A stretch of DNA of 64,000 nt from Adineta steineri (lineage: Eukaryota; Rotifera; Eurotatoria; Adinetida; Adinetidae), in contig CAJNOI010000083.1 of assembly GCA_905250115.1 (NCBI GenBank), positions 57,650-121,649 on the forward strand. The letters are read 5' to 3'. Positions within the stretch are counted from its first letter, which is position 1. Each line of letters starts with the position of its first letter. Below the pieces are notes generated by a model that saw only the letters and a list, made by a program, of their open reading frames with translations, had not been told where the DNA came from and searched no databases. Position numbers and translations under genes: made by a program. This document shows, piece by piece, positions 1 to 11,407 of the stretch.

Positions 1-129
1 ATCATTCAATTTCCACGAGGTTCTTCTTCTAAGCATACCATGCATACCCCATAAGATAAACATCCCAGTATTCGAATAGAACTATAGTAAATACTCATTT
101 CTCATATGATCACCATCAACCTCACTAAC

Positions 130-425
130 TTAACAGCTTCGTTTGCATTGAACAAAATATTTGAATAAATCTTCCTAGAAAATATTCACTTATCGTCTGT
201 TTCTCAATCATGATATGAACTCCGAATCATTGCATCGTACTGAGCAAAATAATTGAATAGAATGCTGCTATGAATTATTCATTTGTTGTGTGTTCGTGCG
301 TCATGTACTGAACTAGAAATCTTTCCACCAAACTGAACAAAAGCAATGAATTAACTCTTGGTATGTATCATTCACTTCTGGCGTGTTCCTCCACCATGTG
401 ATAAAATGGAAAACGTTGGTTACAC
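130..425. repeat. degenerate tandem repeat, about 93-bp unit, three copies
   Basis: The core GAACAAAATATTTGAAT at about 150 recurs as GAGCAAAATAATTGAAT at about 242 and GAACAAAAGCAATGAAT at about 335, a spacing of 92-93 bp. Each core is followed by a second shared block (TATTCACTT, TATTCATTT, CATTCACTT) and a CATGAT/CATGTA motif. No long open frame links the units on either strand, so this looks like non-coding satellite-like sequence or an eroded repeat domain. Confidence 0.5.
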
Positions 426-1453
426 TTGTACAAAGTAGATGTATTCAGAGGAAGATTCAACTACAGAAATATATAATCGATCAGATTTAGTACCAGTAGG
501 AGAAATACTTCTCTCCTGTATCATTTTTTTGAGAAAGAAGAACCTCCTTATCTATAAATAAAGCGTCTATTTCGATTGACGTATATAAATACAAAATGAT
601 AAACTTACAACGATGTTTTTCTTTTAGAATCACCTAAACCAGACAAAAAAAAATGCCAACCATCCATGTTAAATGGTAAGTCCAATTGTGCATCTTATCT
701 CGAATAGTGAGATTTAAATGTGGCTTTTTCTTTTTATCAATGTTTCAAGTAGATATAATAGAACTTGTTCAATTGTTTTCTTGAAGTCTTCTACTTTCTT
801 CGATACATATGATTTAACAGTATGAATATGCTATATTCATTTAAAATTTCCACCCCACTCACATCTGTAGAAGCAATTGAGGCAAAACTTAAAACTTCTG
901 TTTGAAAATCTGGTTCCAAGAAAACTACAGTGAAAGAGAAACTTTTTCGAGCTTATTATATGTTAATGAGAGGAGATTGAGTTCTTGATATGTGTTCATA
1001 TACTACATAGAGCATCTACATTCGCATGCCAACTAATCAAAATGAAAAAGAAAAGAAAAGAAACTCAAAATCATGAATACTACAGAAGGATGTTGTACCG
1101 ATTTCTTACTTCACAATAGTTATTAACCGACACTTGTTTCTATTTCGACTGATCATTTACAATGTCTAATAATTCTACTATACATTATTAAGGTCAATTC
1201 TGATTAGAATAATTCGAAAATTTTCATTCTGTGTTCTAAAAATCGAAGATATAACTTTTCTACTGGTAGAGTTTTTGTACTTTAAACATTATCTGTTATT
1301 TAAAATAAATCTATGATAATATGTAGTCTATCTTCATAATTTTTAGTTATGTATAATAGATTTAAAAACAAATAGGGTAAATTCATTTCATTGTTAGTAC
1401 AGGATACAGCGTTTGTTCTTCGAGAAGTGTGTATGTGCTCTTGTATCTATTGA
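426..1453. other. gene-free AT-rich stretch
   Basis: I see no long open frame, no RNA gene and no clear repeat here. The stretch ends where the open frame leading into the peptidase gene begins; the missing first exon of that gene could lie here but I could not identify it. Confidence 0.4.
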
Positions 1454-1510
1454 TCTTACAACAAATATTTTTCTATTGTTTTCTATCTCTATAAAAACCT
1501 ATCTGTTCCT

Positions 1511-3373
1511 TTGATTTTCACTACATTTATTCTGTCAAAAGGTCAAGTTCCTTCCTGGTGGACTCTCGTGTCTGACTCACCGGATCCCAATGAACCAATT
1601 ACAATTTTTATGGTTCTAAAACAAGATCCAAAAGCAGTGCAGAAATTAAATGAAATACTCTGGAAAATCACGGATCCCGTTAACAGTGAATATCAGAACT
1701 GGCTGACGCGTTCAGAAATCAACAGAATTCTTACACTCGATTATCAAGTTTTGACTGCAGTTAAATACTGGCTTTGGAAGCAATCATTCAAATCCGTAAG
1801 ATTAATTGGAACTGATGTATTTGAGATTGTGACAACAATTCGACATGTACAAAAATTATTTTCAGGTCAATTTCGTACGTATAAAAATTCAAGGACAGGA
1901 AAAACTATCCATCGAACTCATGACGACGTTTGCTGGGCGAATGAAATTAGTCATCTTATTGATTTTTTCCTTGGATTGAATGATGACACATTGACCAACA
2001 GTAAACCTACCGGTTCATCTAAAAAACGTATACTCATTCCAAATGATGGAAATGCTAGGGATGCAGCAACTACTCAAATTATCCCTATGATTGTTCCTCC
2101 ATCTGTTAGGTTGTGTTACAAGATTCCAGATGTCTTGAAAACTGGTTTAGAGTCAAATGTTTCGCAAGGAGCACTAGAGTTTGAAGGTCAAAACTATAGT
2201 GAAGAAGATTTACAGATATTTTGTGAATTCTTAGGCATACCGTTCAAACCAATCCATACTGAGGGTATTAACGATCAATCGAATCCAGGCATCGAGACAA
2301 TGTTAGATATTGAACAAATGATGGCAATAAATCCTTTGTCTAAAATTTGGTATTTCAATGATGACGTGAAGAACATAATTAGTGATGGTATACTGATAAA
2401 GATGCTTACACTAACTGAATCAGATAAGCTGCCACAAATTCTGTCCATTTCGTACGGTATCTATGAATTAAATCTGTGTGTACCAGGTATCCCCTGTGAT
2501 CAAAACGTGGTGGATCCGAAACATAGATATTTTATTCGTACAAATATTGAATTTATAAAATTAGCATTGAGAGGCATTACAGTTTTAGCCTCAAGTGGTG
2601 ATGATGGAGCAAATGATTATTTTTCAAATTGTACAAATAAAGTATTTAATCCCACATATCCAGCCTCTTCACCTTTCGTAACATCAGTTGGTGCAACTAC
2701 ATTAGTTAATGTACAGTACAACGCTTTGCAAGATCAACCACTAGCTTGTAGTGCGTTCAATCCACCACTCGTGTGTGCATATTGTGGAGATGAAATCGCT
2801 GTTAGTGTTAATGATCCTTTTTTTACTGATTTTACTAGTGGTGGTGGATTCTCAAACTTTGCTCCTCAACCACCTTATCAAAAACATGCTGTTGATCGTT
2901 ATTTTCTAAATGAGCAATATTACCTTAATGAAATACCAGAGATGTACCCTCCATCATCAATGTACAATCGAAAGGGACGGGCTTATCCAGATGTTGCTGC
3001 ACTTGGTGTAAATGCTTTTACTGTAGCAAATGATTCTCTTTACTTAGTTGGTGGTACAAGCATGTCATCACCATTGTGGGCTGGTATTGTCTCAATTCTC
3101 AATGCTCGTTCAATAAAAATAACAGGTAAAACATTAGGCTTTCTCAATCCATTACTCTACAAGATGGCTAAAGAATGTCCAGAATGCTTCAATGATATAA
3201 CAGTTGGAAATAACAAATGTACTTCAACCATTTGCACAGATCAATGTAAAGGTTTTCAAGCTGCATGTGGTTGGGATCCAGTAACAGGGCTTGGTACTCC
3301 AAACGTTGAAAATATTTTGAAGTATATAACAGAATTATGTGAAAAGAAGATGAAGAAAACAGAATACAACTAA
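1511..3373 (+). CDS. tripeptidyl-peptidase 1-like serine peptidase (sedolisin, S53)
   Basis: A lysosomal/secreted-type sedolisin that removes tripeptides from protein N-termini at acid pH. Residue numbers count from 1511. The pro-domain (about 12-160) is followed by the catalytic domain with Glu262 and Asp266 in GIETMLDIEQ, oxyanion Asp364 in SSGDDGAND, and nucleophile Ser517 in GGTSMSSP. The usual Ca-binding Asp residues sit in CFNDIT (Asp562) and GWDPVTG (Asp589), so the enzyme looks active. The coding part here is uninterrupted. The 5' end is unresolved: 1511 is a TTG, the frame is open from 1454 with no ATG, and a possible acceptor (AAAAG before GTCAAG) lies at about 1541. A signal-peptide exon upstream is likely but was not found. 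The first in-frame ATG (1610) would cut the pro-domain. An AATAAA lies at 3383, just after the stop. Confidence 0.9.
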   Translation: MIFTTFILSKGQVPSWWTLVSDSPDPNEPITIFMVLKQDPKAVQKLNEILWKITDPVNSEYQNWLTRSEINRILTLDYQVLTAVKYWLWKQSFKSVRLIGTDVFEIVTTIRHVQKLFSGQFRTYKNSRTGKTIHRTHDDVCWANEISHLIDFFLGLNDDTLTNSKPTGSSKKRILIPNDGNARDAATTQIIPMIVPPSVRLCYKIPDVLKTGLESNVSQGALEFEGQNYSEEDLQIFCEFLGIPFKPIHTEGINDQSNPGIETMLDIEQMMAINPLSKIWYFNDDVKNIISDGILIKMLTLTESDKLPQILSISYGIYELNLCVPGIPCDQNVVDPKHRYFIRTNIEFIKLALRGITVLASSGDDGANDYFSNCTNKVFNPTYPASSPFVTSVGATTLVNVQYNALQDQPLACSAFNPPLVCAYCGDEIAVSVNDPFFTDFTSGGGFSNFAPQPPYQKHAVDRYFLNEQYYLNEIPEMYPPSSMYNRKGRAYPDVAALGVNAFTVANDSLYLVGGTSMSSPLWAGIVSILNARSIKITGKTLGFLNPLLYKMAKECPECFNDITVGNNKCTSTICTDQCKGFQAACGWDPVTGLGTPNVENILKYITELCEKKMKKTEYN

Positions 3374-5978
3374 GTTACAATCAATAAATGAAACAAAAAA
3401 GAAAAAAGACTTTTTATTAGTTAGAGAACTTTTGATTTTTATTAGTTAGAAAACTTTCAATTCTTATTCATTTTTATCTTCAAACTTATTATAATCTTTA
3501 ATTTTTTCCATTATACTTATCAACAGAAATTACTCGCTTCAACTTTTGCTTTTTAGTAATCGATTTATATATCAACAATTAATATTCTTATTAGAGATGT
3601 GCTTCATAAAATTAAAATAAATACGAAGTTTTAATTTTCATCGACAATGTTTTGTGTTATTTATTTTCAAATCAAAATATTCGTCAGAGCTCTTTATCAT
3701 AAAAGGATACCAAAATAAAAAAAAAAGAAGATGTGTTTTAAGATAACTAATTTTTCATCGACAACTGTATTGAACTTGTTCGGGTTCTAAATAATGAAAT
3801 AATTTGAAGACAATTTTTAATATGATTACGAATAATAAATGGTTAATTGTGGTATGGTTACATCGATTGGTATTGAATAGATTTTGTATATAAGTTCTTC
3901 CGTATAAAACAAATTTAAATATGATTTTATAGATGACTGGGAATCTGTAGTTTCAAAATAAATGAATGAGTGGATGATGATCAGTCACTTTTGTAGTTCT
4001 GTTTTTTGACATGGTATCTATACTAAAAGGCATACAATCTCTACCTGATACTATTCCTCTATTGTATTCTTACCCACGGTAAGTGTTACTCATATAAATG
4101 AATAATAGTTTACTCACCGTTTTCGAAAAAAAATAGTGATATTACTAGCAACTGTTGACTATATACTTTAGATGTAAGATAAAAGAATTCTAGTTCTTTC
4201 TTTCTTTTTTTTTCTTAGTGAAGACATAATGTGATAAAAACAAATGTTATGTACAATAACTGTCTGATTCAACTTCGAAAATAATTTTAACTTTCAAAAG
4301 TTCCTTCAAGCCATCGATAGATGATACATAGGGTAAAATATCATCTCACCCATACCCACACCCACCCTCAAGATGCTTCAGAATCGATTAAATCCAAAGA
4401 CTTTAATAAGAATTGATGGTGATAAAACTGAATTCGGAGATTATTGAATATCGCCTAGTACTGATGATATTAAACCCTATACGGAGATTGTGTAATCAAG
4501 AAATCGTAATATATTATAAAATATTTCGTACTGTCTTCAGTTTGATACATGTAATGATTTAAAAGACTGAAATAGAATATCTTAACTTGAATATTTTTGA
4601 TAATAATATAAATAACTGATGTATTAAAAAGTTTCATAGGAATCAAATTTTAAAATGATCGATCTAATTATATTTAAACTAATGTAATGATGAATAATAT
4701 TTACAATTAGATAATTTCTTCTAATTATACAAGCAACTAAAATCAACAAATATTTTATCTGTGATAGGTTATTCTCGTTTGAAAAATCTTTTCTATAATT
4801 TATTTAAATCAAGATCTAACATAATATCAATAAGATGATTTTCTCTATTTCAAATTTTTGTAGTAATTGAATTATGGGAATGATCAATGCCTATGAGATA
4901 TAATTATGTAAGTAGATCAAGTTTCCATTTCTTTGGTTGAAATTGATATTTTTTCTTGAGAGAAGAAGAGAGAATAACTCTTAAGAAAAAGAAATAAAAG
5001 AAGTTCATAAATCATTGCTGTTTAGTTGATTAATTTAAGAACATCGTCGACGTATTGTTTATTTCATATGAATATTAACAAAATTTCAATATTTAACATT
5101 ACTGAAAAATAAAATTGTGTTTGTTGATCTTTTTTGAGTATAAGTTTATGTTCATAACTAAGATACATGAAGGTACCAAATCATAACTTTCCTTGTTTAT
5201 TTTTATTCAATAGTGTTTCAAAAAATTTTTTTACTGATTAGTTTTATATAACAGACTGATTCAATCGCTAATCTAGTCTTTTCTTTTCATTTTATAATCA
5301 CACATAACAAATATCTTTTTCTTATAATTATATTCTTAATTTTGATAACTATAAATTTAGATAATTTAAATCAGATATAAAACTATTTCTACTACACTTT
5401 TAGATTAACTTATGCATATCAAGAGTTTTTATATAAAATATCTGAAAGAAAAAAATTATTGAGAACTGTCTGTGTGAAACAAAGAATTTGATTAAAAAAA
5501 TCATTCATGAAATCCAAAGTATCTATTTTCTTTTCTTTTTTTTGTCAAACTTTGTAATGGATATAACTAGGTCATTTTACAGTTTGCTGTCAAAATATAT
5601 TTTCCATTATTTCGGAGAATTAATTAAGTTCCACGACTTTGTATTATATATAGACATAAGAAAAAATCTCCGATATTTAAATCAACAGTATAAGTTTTCT
5701 TCTTTCATCGTCTTCTACGATGATCATATACCGGTATTTATACGTCTATGTTATTCTAGATCAAATTCAACATTCAATGTACTGAAAGTAACAAGAAACT
5801 ATTTTTCTAATTGTTGTTGTGTCTGCAATGAATATTGACCTATTTGTTTTGTTCATTTTTTTTTGTAACATTTGATTTTGAAAATGTAATTATAACTGTT
5901 ACTTAATATGTTGTTAGATACGAGAGAAATGGAAAAAGAGAGAAAGACTAATTATAAGTATAGCATTTGTGTTTTTTT
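3374..5978. other. gene-free AT-rich stretch up to the assembly gap
   Basis: Very AT-rich with homopolymer runs. The only structure I recognise is a half copy of the TGTGGG-type repeat at 4347-4375. A 116-codon frame at 5488-5838 lacks an ATG start, has low-complexity codon use and resembles nothing I know, so I do not call it. Confidence 0.5.
4347..4375. repeat. half copy of TGTGGG foldback repeat
   Basis: C-rich arm only (CCCATACCCACACCCACCCT then CAAGATG). It matches the right arm of complete copies elsewhere in the window, for example at 24500-24549. Confidence 0.6.
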
Positions 5979-6078
5979 NNNNNNNNNNNNNNNNNNNNNN
6001 NNNNNNNNNNNNNNNNNNNNNNNNNNNNNNNNNNNNNNNNNNNNNNNNNNNNNNNNNNNNNNNNNNNNNNNNNNNNNN
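5979..6078. other. assembly gap, 100 N
   Basis: One hundred undetermined bases flanked by T runs on both sides. The even length suggests a scaffolding placeholder of unknown true size. Confidence 0.99.
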
Positions 6079-6149
6079 TTTTTTTTTTGTCTTCCTGTTA
6101 TTAAAGTAATGCGATTCAATAGTTAACGACACTTAAAATTGTATCATGC

Positions 6150-6211
6150 GAGTGGGTGAGAGTGGGTGTGGGTGTAGATGCGGGTAGCACAGACACAACA
6201 CTACCACCCAA
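6150..6211. repeat. TGTGGG foldback repeat
   Basis: A G-rich arm with GTGGGTGAGAGTGGGTGTGG is followed by a C-rich arm containing CACTACCACCCAAG. Imperfect inverted arrangement, like the other family members. Confidence 0.55.
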
Positions 6212-6699
6212 GATACGTTTATTTACTTTTCCTGCCATCTGTCATTTCGTTAAAACACAATAAAAGAAAAATCAACTTTTCCAAATAAATATAATCTATT
6301 ACAATTAAAACCAAATACCTACATCATAAACGGAATTATACGATTACTAGAATAAATTATAGCTTATTTCTACACACTTAGTTTTCCAATAATAGATACT
6401 CATTGAGTATGTCCTGAGTATTGTTGGATTGATCAACAGCAGCAACAATACTAATATCATTATAGAAAAAGAAAAAAAGACTAGAAAATAGAATGAATGG
6501 ACGAATAGAGTGACATGTTCCAATAACAAAATAGTCGACAGTATGATTTTATGGTGTCAATCACATAATATCGTTTCTCACTGATATGTAATAATAATTC
6601 TTTATCCGATCTACAGATCTAATGAAAGTTTTTCTCAAATATGCATAGATAATATGTAAGTTTTATTTAGAAATATTATATAAGATAAACATTTTCCTT

Positions 6700-7140
6700 A
6701 TTATAATACACGTATATGCAGTAAATTCTCTCTAGTGTGAACACCTCTTTCTTCTGAACAGTAAACCCTTTTTTTTTCGGTGCTATTTAGTATTTTAACC
6801 TCTGCAATACGAATATACATGTAATGGTTTTTTGACCTCCCTCTACTTTCCGTCATATATTTTGTGTGCAAGAAAGGTACTTTTTGTATATGATTCGAGT
6901 GCAACAAGACAAACAACATTAGAAGATTTTATTAAAATCGTTCAACAAATGATAAATGAACAATAGAATAGATACTCGGATGTTTCTCTACTATAAAGAC
7001 ATAAACAAATATTCTAAGATTTCTTCCATTTCAGGCTATGTTATATAATAATTCTCTATAGTGAATATCTCTGTATAATGAACACTTTTCTCCGGTCTCG
7101 ATGGTGTTCACATTATGGAGGTTTTACTATATTGTCACAA
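6700..7140. repeat. fragments of a short hairpin transposon-like repeat
   Basis: TAGTGTGAACACCTCT near 6733 and the cluster at 7050-7135 share the motif (TATAGTGAA)(ACACCTCT). In the second cluster a GAACACTTTTCTCCGG stretch is followed by its rough inverse GATGGTGTTCAC, then GGAGGTTTTACT. This looks like remnants of a non-autonomous DNA element; no coding capacity. Confidence 0.4.
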
Positions 7141-7495
7141 AATATGATAATAAATGAATTAATTTTCAACAATGTATGCGCTTATAAAGCTTGACTTAAT
7201 GAATGAATATCACAAATAAAAAGAATAGTTTATTATTCAAACAATAATTTTGTGATTATCTTTTATCGTAAAATAAATTTTATGATGAACAAAACCTGCT
7301 TATATCCCATCACAATAAAATTTGACAACAACATGTTCTACTTGAATAATTTCAGACAACAAATATTCTTCTTCTATCCCTTCAAAGCAATAATATATTC
7401 TGGTTGAATACACAGCGTGCTTTGATCACTAATTCTTTTCTTTCCTTTGAAACACACTGGGTTATGGTTGAATGAGCGCCTTTGCTAACTGACTG

Positions 7496-7502
7496 TATAA
7501 AT
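7496..7502 (+). promoter_or_regulatory. TATA-like element of the EGF-type gene
   Basis: TATAAAT 60-66 bases before the ATG at 7562. This spacing is right for a TATA box with a short leader. Position and sequence only; no other promoter element was recognised. Confidence 0.4.
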
Positions 7503-7561
7503 CACAATCGATTTTCTATCCATCGACGGTTAATTTCATATTCTTACTCAACAGCAAACAA

Positions 7562-9708
7562 ATGCGTCCATCCATTATAATAGTTGTGGCTTTGGCTCTC
7601 GTTGCAATTGTTTCGAAGCATTCGTCAGTCGCAAAACCTAGTTCGTACAAAGAATTGCGTCGACAATATAATGACGACAATTATGACAAGAAGAACCAAT
7701 ACAAAATGTTGTTACGACATGTTTTGCAGAAACTAGATATTGACGATCTTCGCACTACGATGCGAGATACTGACAACTCAGGTAAGAGCTTATGTTAACT
7801 TGTTCAACAATGTGAATTGAAAACTATCCAAATTAAGCTAATACTTAGAGCTCATATGATGACTATCGGTGGGAAGTCACTGAACCAATACAGCTTGTAA
7901 AGGATTGTTTTTTTCAATCTATTATTACATTTTTTTAAGAGAATGATTTAATGATAGTTTTGATGAAAAACTCATTTATTACAATAAGTATGTAGGATGG
8001 GTGTGGATGTGAGTAAATATAAGGGTATCACACACATTTACACGTACGCTCACACCCACCCTGGTCTTAGGATAGATCAGAAGTTTTTATACGAGTCAGT
8101 TTCTTCTGTTTTTGAAAACTTTTTATTCTGCTCCTTATGAATGAGAAAGCATAATTAAGCTTTGAGTTTCGAGTTTATGTGTGGGACTAATTTAGTTTTG
8201 ATCTAATAATCAAATTTCTCTGATTGTATGTTTTAGCTCCACCACCGTGCACAGTTGCTTTTTGTTGTGGCGCGGATTCTTTTGCTCCTTGTGATGATAA
8301 TGGTGCTACTAATTATTGTCGTAGTGATACTAGTAATGGTGTTCAGATGTACGGTTATATTGTTCCCGATTATGGTATGATTACCAGTTGGTATGAATGT
8401 CCTATTGAAAACTGTAAGTTGTTTTAAAAGCGTGTGTTGCTCTACAGCATAGTTGTTTTTTTCGTGCATTTGTGTGTTTAGGTCCATGTCTGAACGGTGG
8501 AACATGTGGTCCTTATAAGATATGTTAGTGTAAAGGTCAATGGACTGGTGACACATGCGAATGGTGTAAGTTCTTTCTATAGTTCGTGTTGTTCTACAGT
8601 CGAGTTGGTTTTATGTGCGTTTGTATATGTAGGTTTATGTGAAAATGGTGGAACATGCACCGGTCCTGATGGTACCTGCGAGTGTAAAGATGGATGCACT
8701 GGCGATAGATGTGAAAGTAAGTAATGATTTTTTTTTTGACGTAGACATTGACTGATTGAAAAAGAGGGAGCTTTTTATGTAATGTGGAAGTTAGAATAAA
8801 TTTTTGAAAAGTTAAAAGTTAGAGAAATTGAGAAAATTTTAAAATGATCAAAACCGATATTATAGGTTTCAACCATGACTATAACTTTTGACTATGATTA
8901 TAATTTCTGACCCTGACGAAATTGATTAAGTGCATATGATTATTAGTGAAGAATGCTTTGTAAATAAAGACTATGCAATAGAAGAGTGGTAGGCTAATTA
9001 CTCAACATTTTCAAACGCGAAACAATTGTTGTTGAAACTAATATATGAAAGTTCACTAATAAAATAATGGATCAACAGTCAAAAGAACAGCAAAGGGGAA
9101 AAAGCGAGAAGGGATTTACTTAAAAATATTTTTGAAAGGTTAAAATGATTACGGTTTTAGTTGTAAGTTTCAGCCACGGTTATAACTAAAATGACTTTTG
9201 GACCAAAAGGTTGATTATTCATAACTCAAAAGTTATAACGCAGCCTTTTGTAACTCCCACTCTGTTAAAAATGATCCTTCTGATTCCAAAACCGAATTAT
9301 TCTATACCAAGTCAGTTAATGTTTCTCTATTGCTCTTTGGTTTCATGTGATACATGATAAAGTACGAAGGTATAAGTAAGCTTTGAGTGTCGAGTTTATA
9401 TGCGGGACTAGTTTAGTTTTGATCTAATAATCAAATTTCTCTGGTTGTATGTTTTAGTTCCATCACCGTGCAGTGCTGCTCTTTGTTGTGGCACGGATAC
9501 TTGTATTTCTTGTGATAAACGTGGTATTTATTGTCGTGGTATTGATGATAATGATATTGGTGATGATCCTAGCACTCGTTCTCGTTTTGGTCTTGCTAAA
9601 CTTGGTGTTCATGATCGTTATTTTGGTGTTTTTAATTGTCCTTATGCTTGTTCTTTTGGTAGTGGTGGTCTTCGTAGTGGTCGTTCTCTTAATGCTAGTG
9701 CTTGTTAG
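7562..9708 (+). CDS. secreted Cys-rich/EGF-like protein, five exons, in-frame stop in exon 3
   Basis: Exons by splice sites and phase: 7562-7781, 8237-8413, 8482-8565, 8633-8716 and 9458-9708. They sum to 816 nt and end at TAG. Exon 1 gives a signal peptide (residues 1-24) and a charged segment. Exons 2 and 5 encode related Cys-rich modules starting P-x-P-C and containing CCG. Exons 3 and 4 are each exactly 84 nt and encode one EGF-like repeat (CLNGGTCGP; CENGGTCTGPDGTCECKDG). Exon 3 has a TAG at 8526-8528 where the sister exon has GAG in the C-x-C step. Exon 3 begins and ends in phase 1, so skipping it restores an open frame of about 243 residues. An extracellular adhesive or binding role is plausible, but I cannot name an orthologue. 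An alternative reading is a recently inactivated allele. Confidence 0.75.
7995..8063. repeat. TGTGGG foldback repeat in intron 1 of the EGF-type gene
   Basis: ATGGGTGTGGATGTG is followed about 40 bases later by CGCTCACACCCACCCT. This is an inverted pair around a short loop, inside the intron between exons 1 and 2. Confidence 0.6.
8160..8290 (+). repeat. intron-exon duplication, copy 1 (copy 2 at 9383-9505)
   Basis: The end of intron 1 and the start of exon 2 match the end of intron 4 and the start of exon 5 nearly base for base, including TTTAGTTTTGATCTAATAAT and the TATGTTTTAG acceptor. This records a tandem duplication of an intron tail plus its Cys-rich exon. Confidence 0.85.
8717..9457 (+). 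other. intron 4 of the EGF-type gene, with internal degenerate duplications
   Basis: A 741-nt intron. Blocks at about 8850-8920 and 9130-9220 share GTTAAAATGAT/GTTTCA-CCA-G/TTATAACTTTTG-type sequence, so part of the intron is itself duplicated. A GGGGAAAAAGCGAGA stretch near 9095 matches the arm of the palindrome at 10844-10947. Confidence 0.5.
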
Positions 9709-11407
9709 AGAAGTATTCACGAGCTGTTGGGGGTTTGGTCTGACAACAAAAACTATTTCAAAAAATAAACTTTTTAGAGTCAAACAGATTCCAATAACTA
9801 TTTCTTTTAATTTTTTTTCATTAGTTTTTTATTAATACCTTCATTTCAAGTTTCTTTCTTGTATTTTTTTCGTACCTTTTTCCTAACCGTAATTATAATA
9901 GAAGTTTTTTTAAATAAAAATTAAAAAAAATAAAATGATTCAGCTCAAATTTGAGGATGTAATGTTCATATGCAAAATAATAATCAAGTTTTAAAAGAAC
10001 TTCTTGTATGTACATTGATATATTTCTATCTTATATAAAGTTCTGCGATCAATAGACTTTCCCATTTGCGTTAATGACTCACAACTAATTTTTCAAAAGA
10101 CTAATCTTTGATTAGATGTGTGACAGAGACAGGTACTCTTAATCAATCGAAAACAAATGGACTTACTTCTTGACTAAAAAAGGAAAATTGAACCTGTTGG
10201 TTCTGGCTATGAGGTATTAGTGAAATATGCTGTAACTCACTCTAATTTATACTTTCAACCAAACTTCGACAAGAAAATGAATAATTAAAAATACTAAACC
10301 AACTAAATTTTTGAAATAATAATGCAGAAGATCAGCAATCTATAGTAAAAACAGAAAGAATATTTCTTTAAAAATCTAATATTGGACTATTAACAAAGTA
10401 TATTGATGTGTACAGTAATTCTCTAGGTATTCTGTAAGTATGTACTATTTTAAATTTATGAGTTCTCGTAGGTTTCACGGTCCTTCATATTAATCAAAGT
10501 GATATTTAGCCTTTCAGAATTTATAGACCAAAATATATCAAAGTGTTTCATCATCTCTAATTAATTTCTTTTAGTCATAGGGCAATTTTATTCAATAGTT
10601 TATTAACTATATAAATTGCAACAGCAGTTAATCGTCTGAGGATGTTCAGAGTGACTTGACAGAAATAATTCAAAGCAGAATCATACGACATGTTTCAATA
10701 GCTACTTTGATTACCGTTATTTTTGAATAAAATTAAACTGTTGGGTTCATATGGATGATTTTATTCTTTGATTGAAGATTGTAACAATAATTTATTTGTT
10801 CAAATATATTATGTGCTCATAGTTACAAACTGTGATTATCAATCAAGGGGGAAAAAGTGAGACTTCATCTACTTCCGTACTTCCTTTGTACTCCCATCGC
10901 ACTTCAAAAAGTTTTGAAGTAGATGAAGTCTCGCTTTTTCCCCCTTGCATTTAATCAATATTCGAGAAACATAAATTACAATGAAAAAGCATCGAAATAT
11001 CGATTTTGAAAATACATCTATTTAATATCAACTATATTATTTCATCAATGACTAGTGGTAAAATGCTGAAACTTTTAGAAATAAAAAATCATTATTAGAT
11101 ATATACATGATAAAATTTTCAGCTCTCTGTATAGAATAAAACTGGTAAAAGTGTAGAAAAGAAATTAACCTCTGTTATTATAAAACACCCTTTTATATCT
11201 ATTATATTTTCATACGTGGACATTGTTTATTAATGTTCTATATAAATTTTATATAGGAAAACTAAAACTTTTGTTTCTCTTGTAAAGTATTCACTACGTT
11301 CTCCGTTCTCACGAATATTTGCTTTTATGATCAGTAGTAAAATGATGCATTTTGAATATCTTTTTTCTTTCAAAAGAATTATTATTTAGAAGAAGAAAAA
11401 AATATAA
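9709..11407. other. intergenic, convergent gene ends, with one palindrome
   Basis: No gene recognised between the EGF-type gene (plus) and the GH28 gene (minus). The only clear structure is the palindrome at 10844-10947. Confidence 0.5.
10844..10947. repeat. 104-bp near-perfect palindromic element
   Basis: The left arm starts CAAGGGGGAAAAAGTGAGAC and continues to 10875. The right arm (10916-10947) is its reverse complement with one mismatch in 32 bp. The 40-bp centre has no coding sense. Related single arms occur near 9095 and at 61925-61945, so this is a dispersed foldback/MITE-like family. Confidence 0.85.

Noticed and set aside
5488..5838. Open frame of 116 codons with a hydrophobic start
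   Set aside because: Starts at TTG, no ATG nearby, AT-driven codon use, and no recognisable domain or splice context.
5908..6132. Open frames on both strands across the N gap
   Set aside because: Their openness comes from the undetermined bases.
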